Shown here in pieces: positions 7,015 to 12,543 of a stretch of DNA of 15,317 bases. Source of the stretch: an uncultured Lachnospiraceae bacterium (lineage in GTDB: Bacteria > Bacillota > Clostridia > Lachnospirales > Lachnospiraceae); contig CAJTXH010000065.1 of NCBI GenBank assembly GCA_910580005.1, positions 1-15,317 of the forward strand, written 5' to 3'. Each line of letters starts with the position of its first letter. The first letter of the stretch is position 1. The notes beneath the pieces are model-generated. The model ran no database searches. It had not been told where the DNA came from and saw nothing but the letters and a program-made list of their open reading frames with translations. The translations under genes and the position numbers were made by a program.

Positions 7015-8109
7015 TTATAATAGATTAGCTGTTCTATGTAGCATTTTTATATATTCCTGTTCTGTTTTATATCCAAGGAACATTTTTTTAAAACTTACAG
7101 AATGCATATATTCATTTAATTTTATTATATCTGGTTTTAATTGTTCATATTCATTTCCATATGTTTCTTTTAACGTACAAACTGTTTTATGGAATGTAAC
7201 TCCAGAAGGGAAATATATTCCATTTGCAGATTTGCCTTTAAAACAGGAATCATGGTCAAAAACCGGAAACAGCGCAACTGCTTTTCTGTTCTTAACCAGG
7301 ACTCCATAATTATCCCTGTTCCTGTCAGTATTTAAAGTGATATAATCAAATAACTGCATTCTTATAAAATTCAATGGGTCTGTTTCCATAAAATACTTAT
7401 ATGCCATATTGTTAATATGTAATCTTGTTTCCCCATAATACTCCAATATGTCCCTGCATGGAACCATCTCATTTTCTTCTGATGTCAGTATCTTGCAAAT
7501 GGAACATGCCATTCCCATATATTTTGTTTTTCTGTAACATACACTTGGCAGCTTTAACTCTTTTGCAATATAGTACGATATTACTTCAGAATTTATCTCA
7601 TCTTCTGTTTCTGCCTTACACATAAATATTTTCCTGCCCTGCCTTAAAAAGCACTTTGCTTTAGTGCCTTTATTCATAAGTTCACCAGAGTTAATCCTGT
7701 TTGCTATGCTGCTGCCTTCTGCAATTCCTGTCAGCGCAACCCTGCCTATATGTGTTGGCAGCATATTTCTATATAAACTTACATTTTTCCATTTCTCATC
7801 AGAATCTGCCCTGCAAATCCAGTAATTGTCCCTTAAAGATGCTGCCCCGCTTTTAATGCATATATTTACTTCATTATCTCCAGCAAGCCCGCATATCTTT
7901 AAAATCCAGTTGTAATTTTTCCTGTTTCTTGCCATCACCCTGCCAGCACAAAACGACTTTATCATTCCATATAATGGTTCTTTATTTATAATTGAAAAAG
8001 GCAGCAGCCCATGATTTATTACATGCACATTTTCTGATTTTGTATTAAAAGCAAGCACATTTTCATCTTTATATTTTAAATAATATTTTGTATGCCTGAA
8101 AGTTCTCAT
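7015..8109 (-). CDS. HipA-like serine/threonine kinase fold protein, solitary
   Basis: The C-terminal half matches the HipA kinase domain. DYITLNTDRNRDNYGVLV has the catalytic DxxxxN (Asp262, Asn267), and VFDHDSCF gives the metal-binding Asp285; the 23-residue spacing of the two Asp equals that of E. coli HipA (Asp309, Asp332, from memory). SGELMNKGTKAKCFL (141-155) resembles the nucleotide loop and KAETEDEINSEVISYYIAKEL (165-185) the Lys/Glu pair (Lys165, Glu175). The N-terminal 130 residues are not recognised. Length is 364 residues, no membrane segment. HipA proteins phosphorylate tRNA synthetases or other proteins and are usually paired with a small DNA-binding antitoxin; no such gene is next to this one, so it may be a housekeeping or regulatory kinase of the HipA/CtkA superfamily rather than a toxin. 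AAGGAGGA lies about nine bases before the ATG. Confidence 0.7.
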   Translation of the reverse strand: MRTFRHTKYYLKYKDENVLAFNTKSENVHVINHGLLPFSIINKEPLYGMIKSFCAGRVMARNRKNYNWILKICGLAGDNEVNICIKSGAASLRDNYWICRADSDEKWKNVSLYRNMLPTHIGRVALTGIAEGSSIANRINSGELMNKGTKAKCFLRQGRKIFMCKAETEDEINSEVISYYIAKELKLPSVCYRKTKYMGMACSICKILTSEENEMVPCRDILEYYGETRLHINNMAYKYFMETDPLNFIRMQLFDYITLNTDRNRDNYGVLVKNRKAVALFPVFDHDSCFKGKSANGIYFPSGVTFHKTVCTLKETYGNEYEQLKPDIIKLNEYMHSVSFKKMFLGYKTEQEYIKMLHRTANLL

Positions 8110-8156
8110 CCAATTAAATCCTCCTTTGTAAACTTTTGCTATTATCCATAACCGTT

Positions 8157-8201
8157 AACCACCATATTCCGGGCATGAATTATGCCAAAAATATGGTGGT
8201 T
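8157..8201. other. Two-tier hairpin in the leader of the HipA-like gene
   Basis: Outer arms AACCACCATATT (8157-8168) and AATATGGTGGTT (8190-8201) pair perfectly over 12 bp. Inside, GGCAT (8172-8176) pairs with ATGCC (8182-8186) around a five-base loop. A TATTAT -10-like sequence on the minus strand (8214-8219) would start the kinase mRNA at the base of this hairpin, about 50 nt before its start codon. It could protect the 5' end or bind a regulator. On the + strand it is followed by TTTT, but no gene upstream on that strand needs a terminator. Confidence 0.5.
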
Positions 8202-8415
8202 TTACGCCATTTTATAATATTTATGACACTTCCTCTTGTTTTGTACATTGTGCCAGGAATGCGCAGTGGCATTCTTAGGTATAATAAATAATGTATGGGA
8301 TACCTGGTATTAGTTATATTATAGTTATATATTAACATATTATAATTAATAAGTAAATTTTTTTATTATATTACAGTTTTGCACGTTTTTTTCAAAATGT
8401 GTGCATTAATATTCC
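8202..8415. other. AT-rich divergent intergenic region (kinase gene / bile salt hydrolase)
   Basis: This stretch separates two divergent genes and holds no credible reading frame. Visible items are a small hairpin GAATGC/GCATTC (8257-8262, 8269-8274); a direct repeat TAGTTATAT at 8311 and 8322, exactly 11 bp apart; a TATAAT at 8341-8346 that could be the hydrolase -10 (weak -35, TTATAG at 8319); and a TGCAC/GTGCA pair (8380-8384, 8401-8405) just before the ribosome site. None is strong alone. Confidence 0.35.
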
Positions 8416-8428
8416 AGGAGGTATTTTT

Positions 8429-9403
8429 ATGTGTACAGCAGCAACTTATTTAACAGAGGACTTCTATTTTGGACGTACATTAGATTATGAATTTTCCTAT
8501 GTTGATGAAGTAACAATAACACCACGCAACTATCCTTTTAGTTTCCGAAATGCAGGAACTATGAGTTCACACTATGCAATAATCGGAATAGCATATGTCC
8601 TGGATAATTACCCATTATATTATGATGGAGTTAATGAAAAAGGGCTTTGCATAGCTGGGCTTAATTTTCCAGATAATGCAGTATACAGGGAAGAAATGAA
8701 GAATATGTACAATGTGGCACAATTTGAATTTATTCCCTGGATACTTGGGCAATGTTCTACAATTGAAGAAGTAAAAAAACTGCTTGTAAAAACAAATATT
8801 ACTAAAACCCAGTTTAAGGATAACCTTCCCGTTGCACAGCTTCACTGGCTGGTTGCAGATAAAAACAGTTCAATTACAGTAGAACCTGGGAAAGATGGCA
8901 TAAAATTTTATGATAACCCTGTAGGGATACTTACTAATAATCCACCTTTTAATGAACAGATGGTGTACCTGAATAACTTTATGTCTTTATCAGTAAAGCC
9001 CCCATTAAACAACTTTTCATCTAAACTTGACCTTCATCCTTATTGCAGGGGAATGGGGGCAATCGGGCTTCCAGGCGACCTGTCATCACCATCACGTTTT
9101 GTAAGGGCAGCATTTACAAAGATGAATTCTGTATGCAATGGTTCTGATTCTGAAAGCATAGGACAGTTTTTTCACATTCTCGGTTCTGTCAGCCAGCAGC
9201 GTGGATGCTGTGAAACAGAGTGCGGTGAATATGAATATACGATTTATACTTCCTGTTGTAATGCAGATAAGGGAATTTATTATTATACAACGTACTATAA
9301 CCACCAGATTAGCGGCATAAACCTATATCATGAAAACCTGGATGATAATATGCCTATCAGGTATTCAATGATAGACAAGGAACAGATAATGATGCAGAAT
9401 TAA
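8429..9403 (+). CDS. bsh: Choloylglycine hydrolase family protein, probable bile salt hydrolase
   Basis: This Ntn-hydrolase cleaves the amide bond of glycine- or taurine-conjugated bile salts in the cytoplasm. The open frame extends to 8399, but the correct start is ATG 8429: AGGAGGT (8416-8422) precedes it by six bases, and it gives MCTAATYL, where removal of Met exposes the nucleophile Cys2. Other catalytic residues are visible: Arg16 and Asp19 (FGRTLDYEF), Asn79 (GLCIAGLNFP), Asn170 (GILTNNPPF) and Arg223 (SSPSRFVRAAF). The Cys-to-Arg spacing is about two residues shorter than in the Clostridium perfringens enzyme. At 324 residues it is a normal length. GLNFP and the full motif set favour bile salt hydrolase over penicillin V acylase, but substrate preference needs assay. 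It is monocistronic, with a terminator after it. Confidence 0.92.
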   Translation: MCTAATYLTEDFYFGRTLDYEFSYVDEVTITPRNYPFSFRNAGTMSSHYAIIGIAYVLDNYPLYYDGVNEKGLCIAGLNFPDNAVYREEMKNMYNVAQFEFIPWILGQCSTIEEVKKLLVKTNITKTQFKDNLPVAQLHWLVADKNSSITVEPGKDGIKFYDNPVGILTNNPPFNEQMVYLNNFMSLSVKPPLNNFSSKLDLHPYCRGMGAIGLPGDLSSPSRFVRAAFTKMNSVCNGSDSESIGQFFHILGSVSQQRGCCETECGEYEYTIYTSCCNADKGIYYYTTYYNHQISGINLYHENLDDNMPIRYSMIDKEQIMMQN

Positions 9404-9443
9404 ATTATGTACACTTGTAACTTATCACCAGATATTGTAATAT

Positions 9444-9480
9444 AAAAGGCACAGGCACTTTTTTAGTATTTGTGCTTTTT
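9444..9480 (+). terminator. Rho-independent terminator after the bile salt hydrolase gene
   Basis: AAAAGGCACA (9444-9453) pairs with TGTGCTTTT (9471-9479), with one bulged G and a 17-nt loop, and ends in a T5 tract, 41 nt after the stop codon. It separates the hydrolase from the HAD gene. Confidence 0.6.
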
Positions 9481-9532
9481 ATATTATTTTAAATCTGGAG
9501 CATAGTTTTGGACAGTAAGGAACAGAGCAGAA

Positions 9533-10213
9533 ATGAGGAGTATTATGTTAAAAGAATATTTTGATTTATTAGAAGCTGTTAAAGCACAGAAAAATTTTAA
9601 AGCTGTAATTTTTGATATGGACGGTCTTGTATTTGATACAGAAAGGCTATTTATGGAACAGCTTGCTGTAGTAATGAAAGAAAAGGGCTACACACTTACA
9701 CAAGATATATATAAACAGACCCTTGGCACATCAGGAAGCAGGCTTAAAAATATTATGTATTCTTATTATGGTGGTGACTATCCATTTAAAGAATGTGGAA
9801 ATGCTGCCCAGGAGCGTGTCTGCATGATTGCTGAAACCACCGGGCTTACTGTAAAACCACAAATCAGGGAGCTTCTTATAATGCTTAAGGATAAAAATAT
9901 TCCATGTACAATAGCCTCTTCAACAAATTCTGCAACCGCCGCAAAATACTTAGAAAACACTGGATTAACTGGGTATTTTAGCAAAATTACAGGCGGTGAA
10001 ATGGTTAAATATTCAAAACCTGAGCCAGATATATTCTTAATGGCATGTGAAAAATTAAAAATAGCACCACGTGAAGCACTTGTGCTTGAAGATTCAGAAA
10101 ATGGTGTTAAAGCAGCAGTAGCAGCAGGAATACCCGTAATATGTATTCCTGACTTAAAAGAGCCTGCAAGTGAAGTGCTTAATCTTGCGGCTGCAGTAGT
10201 AAGAAGAAAATAA
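9533..10213 (+). CDS. HAD superfamily hydrolase, beta-phosphoglucomutase-like (subfamily IA)
   Basis: The 226-residue cytosolic protein has the four HAD motifs: FDMDGLVFDTE (27-37; nucleophile Asp28, acid/base Asp30), the Ser/Thr motif TIASSTNS (126-133), Lys162 in KYSKPEPDIF, and VLEDSENGV (184-192; Glu186, Asp187). The helical cap between motifs I and II is of the beta-phosphoglucomutase/phosphatase type. It probably acts on a small phosphorylated sugar or metabolite. The start is uncertain: ATG 9533 has only AAGGAA about ten bases before it, whereas ATG 9545 has AGGAG at 9536-9540 but only four bases of spacing and would give 222 residues. An unusual 20-residue helix precedes motif I. It converges with the membrane-protein gene with only 13 nt between the stops. 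Confidence 0.9.
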   Translation: MRSIMLKEYFDLLEAVKAQKNFKAVIFDMDGLVFDTERLFMEQLAVVMKEKGYTLTQDIYKQTLGTSGSRLKNIMYSYYGGDYPFKECGNAAQERVCMIAETTGLTVKPQIRELLIMLKDKNIPCTIASSTNSATAAKYLENTGLTGYFSKITGGEMVKYSKPEPDIFLMACEKLKIAPREALVLEDSENGVKAAVAAGIPVICIPDLKEPASEVLNLAAAVVRRK

Positions 10214-10227
10214 TTGCAGCAATTATT
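10209..10227. terminator. Short dyad across two convergent stop codons
   Basis: AATAATTGC (10209-10217) and GCAATTATT (10219-10227) form a perfect dyad around one base (8 bp with a CAG loop). It spans the stop of the HAD gene and reaches the stop of the membrane-protein gene. It may act as a weak bidirectional terminator, but it is AT-rich and lacks a long T tract. Confidence 0.3.
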
Positions 10228-11252
10228 CACCTGCCATCCCTGCAAGCTTTTATTATCTGGTTACATGACGATATTTCAAGAAAAAGCATTATAGTTATTA
10301 ATAATGCTGCAATGCTAAATACTGCAAGCCCGGCAGATATTCCTGTTATAATAATCTGGCGCAGGCATATTATTACAAGCATAAATGCAATAAAAAACGC
10401 TATTGCGCCATATGCCCTTAATGTAACCACATGAGAACGTATCCATTCCTTATATTCTGTTTTAAACTGGCTGTTTTCATTATAACTGCTTCCAGAAACT
10501 TTGTGCTTTATAAGAAATATTTTAAATGAAAAACGCATATAACTTTCAACTGCTTTATTTATTTCTGCTGGTTTACGTAACATTACCGCATAGCATATTG
10601 CTACAAATAAAGAAAAATTACTACTGTATATAACATTATGAACGCCTGAAGCCAAAAGAAGGGCTGCTGTAATTATAAACATCTGGAACAAAGATAAATT
10701 TACAGACCAGTAAATTTCTTTATCAAGGTATAAAGACATGGCTTGTAATACTAATATAACCACTGATATTAAATAACATGTAATACTAAATATCGATATA
10801 CTTTTTTTAATATTTCCTTTATATGAATAAAGCAGTTTTCTTGTATAAAACCGTATAAGTGAATTACATGTAATTATAACTGCACAAAATATAACTGGCA
10901 TGGACATTGGGATTTTTTCACTAAATGCTTCTTTATTAATTCCTGTTAAATATAAAAATGTACATTTAACAGTGCCCCATATAAAAAGACAATAGAAAAA
11001 ACTGGTAACCTGGCTAAGAATATAGTATATAAAAAATAAAGGCTGGCACTGCCTGAGCATATCTTTAGTATAACGTGCAATGCTGCTGCCTGTAAACTTA
11101 CTTATTGCTATATTATTCTTTTCTGCATTGCTAAACCGCACACTTTCCATTTTTAATGTACTTTTTATATCCTCTTCTGTAATAAATGCTTCTGCTTCTT
11201 CCCTGAAGTTCTTTTCAAACTGCTTATAAACAGTTTCATATTCTTTATCCAT
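10227..11252 (-). CDS. Multi-span membrane protein of unknown function
   Basis: I do not recognise this family. The 341-residue protein begins with about 65 hydrophilic, charged residues (MDKEYETVYKQFEKNFREE...), likely cytoplasmic, then six or seven hydrophobic helices (near 70-97, 110-128, 148-170, 180-202, 207-221, 281-300 and 303-325), with a charged loop of about 50 residues before the last two. No catalytic motif, ATP site or Cys/His cluster stands out. The longest frame begins at TTG 11258, but GGGGG (11264-11260) sits seven bases before ATG 11252, which I take as the start. An extended -10 at 11293-11301 should give a short leader. It is probably transcribed alone. Confidence 0.75.
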   Translation of the reverse strand: MDKEYETVYKQFEKNFREEAEAFITEEDIKSTLKMESVRFSNAEKNNIAISKFTGSSIARYTKDMLRQCQPLFFIYYILSQVTSFFYCLFIWGTVKCTFLYLTGINKEAFSEKIPMSMPVIFCAVIITCNSLIRFYTRKLLYSYKGNIKKSISIFSITCYLISVVILVLQAMSLYLDKEIYWSVNLSLFQMFIITAALLLASGVHNVIYSSNFSLFVAICYAVMLRKPAEINKAVESYMRFSFKIFLIKHKVSGSSYNENSQFKTEYKEWIRSHVVTLRAYGAIAFFIAFMLVIICLRQIIITGISAGLAVFSIAALLITIMLFLEISSCNQIIKACRDGR

Positions 11253-11292
11253 AAACAATCCCCCATGCCGCTAAATAATATTGCTGTGTTTT

Positions 11293-11301
11293 AATATACC
11301 A
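11293..11301 (-). promoter_or_regulatory. Extended -10 promoter of the membrane-protein gene
   Basis: On the minus strand TGGTATATT (11301-11293) has TG one base before TATATT, with no clear -35. Transcription would start about 35 nt before ATG 11252. Confidence 0.5.
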
Positions 11302-11360
11302 CAAAACAGGCAATTTATCTACAATTAAGATATTATTCTGGGTTTTACTATAAATTTGCA

Positions 11361-11472
11361 ATTACAGGTTTCACGTGCCAGATGCCAGCAATATTCTGGC
11401 TCTGGCACAGAAACCGTCCATTTTGCATAAACACAGGATAACTGAAAATTATCTTATGTTTATGGATTTTTT
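11361..11472 (+). ncRNA. Candidate structured small RNA (two hairpins and a T tract)
   Basis: Hairpin A (11367-11415): GGTTTC, GTGCCAGA and GCCAG pair with GCC-rich arms on the other side (about 19 bp with small bulges, loop CAATATT). Hairpin B (11417-11466): TCCA/TGGA, then TAAACA/TGTTTA after a seven-base bulge, then GATAA/TTATC, closing on a seven-base loop and followed by T6 at 11467-11472, which resembles a terminator on the + strand. Upstream, TTAAGA (11325-11330) and TATAAA (11349-11354), 18 nt apart, could be a promoter. Neither flanking gene is on this strand. No known RNA family is recognised, and part of hairpin B recurs at the right edge of the window. It could instead be a DNA repeat element. 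Confidence 0.4.
11411..11472 (+). repeat. Structured dispersed repeat, copy 1
   Basis: This copy shares AAACCGTCC (11411-11419) and a 16-nt exact block AAACACAGGATAACTG (11429-11444) with the reverse complement of 15263-15317, separated by 9 nt here and 10 nt there. A 16-nt exact match outside genes is very unlikely by chance in 15 kb. The copies differ in their stem arms yet both still pair. Confidence 0.7.
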
Positions 11473-11487
11473 GCACATAAGGTCTGC

Positions 11488-11751
11488 TTATTTCTTCATA
11501 AAGGATTTCAAAAACTCAAATTGCTTCATCTGTGCAGGTGAAAGTTCTGCCAGAAACAGTTGTGAAAGCAGTTCGTTTTCCTGTTGTGTAAATGAAATGT
11601 TTTCCTGTTTTAACTTCATATTCCAGCTTGTTACCACAGGAAGTGCATCGTTTATATTTTTTCCTTTAAGCATGTTAAATAATTCTTCTACTTTTTGCCG
11701 CTTTTTTGCATCCATGCTAAGAAACGCCTGGCTATTTCTCCAATTCTCCAA
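11488..11751 (-). CDS. Small cytosolic protein of unknown function, TTG start
   Basis: The 87-residue protein has no membrane segment or signal peptide and is predicted helical: MDAKKRQKVEELFNMLKG (13-30), then SWNMKLKQENISFTQQENELLSQLFL (42-67), and the end SPAQMKQFEFLKSFMKK. The pattern of a helix pair followed by an acidic helix and a basic tail resembles small uncharacterised clostridial proteins that I recall only vaguely. The start codon is TTG at 11751, five bases after AGGAGG; an internal ATG (residue 13) has no ribosome site. It lies 37 nt after the 181-residue protein gene and is probably co-transcribed with it. The shared theme of helices ending in PAQMKQF here and PEQKAAFEQL in the neighbour hints at related or interacting proteins. 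Confidence 0.7.
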   Translation of the reverse strand: MENWRNSQAFLSMDAKKRQKVEELFNMLKGKNINDALPVVTSWNMKLKQENISFTQQENELLSQLFLAELSPAQMKQFEFLKSFMKK

Positions 11752-11788
11752 TTTAGCCTCCTTTTTGCACTAAAATGTGCATAAAATA

Positions 11789-12334
11789 CTATGAATTTCC
11801 CATTATTCCCTGAAGCTGTTCAAAAGCCGCTTTCTGTTCAGGAGGAAGTTGTGACATAAGAAATTCCATCATAAAATTACCACCTGGCGTATTATTTTTA
11901 TTCAGGTTGCTGCTTATTGACCCAAGCCCATTGATAAGCTGGAATAATATACTTAATGGTGTAGTACTGTTATTACTTATTTCAGATGCCTCTAACATAT
12001 CAGGGTGTGAATGTGCAAAATCCCTATAACTCTTAAAAAGCTTATCTGCATGTATAAAATTAAGCAAAATCTGTATTGTTTCTGATTCTTTTTTAGTACA
12101 GAATTGTTTTATATTCATAAGCATTGCTTCCGGGTCAGGCATAAACGGCGGCCTGTTTTCTGCACCTTCAATATCGCACCCCTCCAGCTCTGGTGATGGT
12201 GGCTGCATTGCAAGGCTGACAAGTGAATTTGCCTGTAACAATATCTCCATTGCATGTCTGTTTTCAGGTGGTACATATGGAAGCGCAGCCCTTAACATCT
12301 CCATATGGCGTTCACGTTCATTTGGTATTGGCAT
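11789..12334 (-). CDS. Hypothetical protein, first gene of the small-protein operon
   Basis: This 181-residue protein is not assigned to a named family. It is soluble and mostly helical: HMEMLRAALPYVPPENRHAM (10-29), a middle part with PPFMPDPEAMLMNIKQFC (62-79; CTKKESETIQIL follows), a Ser/Asn-rich flexible stretch (about 118-148) and the end FLMSQLPPEQKAAFEQLQG. The two segments of the type leucine-rich helix, Pro-Pro-Glu, then another helix suggest an internal repeat around residues 13-29 and 158-176. There is no signal peptide, Cys cluster or catalytic motif. AAGGAGG stands five bases before the ATG, and an extended -10 lies about 70 nt upstream. With its downstream partner it forms a two-gene unit beside, but separate from, the chemotaxis operon, from which the terminator at 12460-12495 divides it. 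Confidence 0.75.
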   Translation of the reverse strand: MPIPNERERHMEMLRAALPYVPPENRHAMEILLQANSLVSLAMQPPSPELEGCDIEGAENRPPFMPDPEAMLMNIKQFCTKKESETIQILLNFIHADKLFKSYRDFAHSHPDMLEASEISNNSTTPLSILFQLINGLGSISSNLNKNNTPGGNFMMEFLMSQLPPEQKAAFEQLQGIMGNS

Positions 12335-12400
12335 AAAAACCTCCTTAAAAATGACTTCTGCTATAATCTATGTTATTTAACAGTCATTTATTACTGCAAT

Positions 12401-12409
12401 ATTATAACA
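12401..12409 (-). promoter_or_regulatory. Extended -10 promoter of the small-protein operon
   Basis: On the minus strand TGTTATAAT (12409-12401) is a perfect extended -10; the -35 region is weak. Transcription would start near 12394, giving a leader of about 60 nt. Confidence 0.5.
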
Positions 12410-12459
12410 GTACAGCCTTCCATAAAATACCGGGAGTTAATATAAAGGAGTTAATACCA

Positions 12460-12495
12460 AAAACAGGCACATAAGAAATTTTATGTGCCTGTTTT
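12460..12495 (-). terminator. Rho-independent terminator of the cheW-chemoreceptor operon
   Basis: A perfect 15-bp stem (12460-12474 with 12481-12495; core CAGGCACATAA) and a six-base loop lie 48 nt after the chemoreceptor stop. On the minus strand the stem ends in T5. The + strand side also ends in T4, so it could work both ways. Just beyond it, GGAGTTAATA occurs twice (12433 and 12447). Confidence 0.85.
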
Positions 12496-12543
12496 ATGAA
12501 ATCCAGCAAACATATGTGCAACAGTTTATGCTGGTACTGTATA

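Noticed and set aside
12433..12456. GGAGTTAATA twice in tandem, resembling the cheW ribosome site
   Set aside because: No start codon or frame follows on that strand; probably AT-rich coincidence or a remnant.
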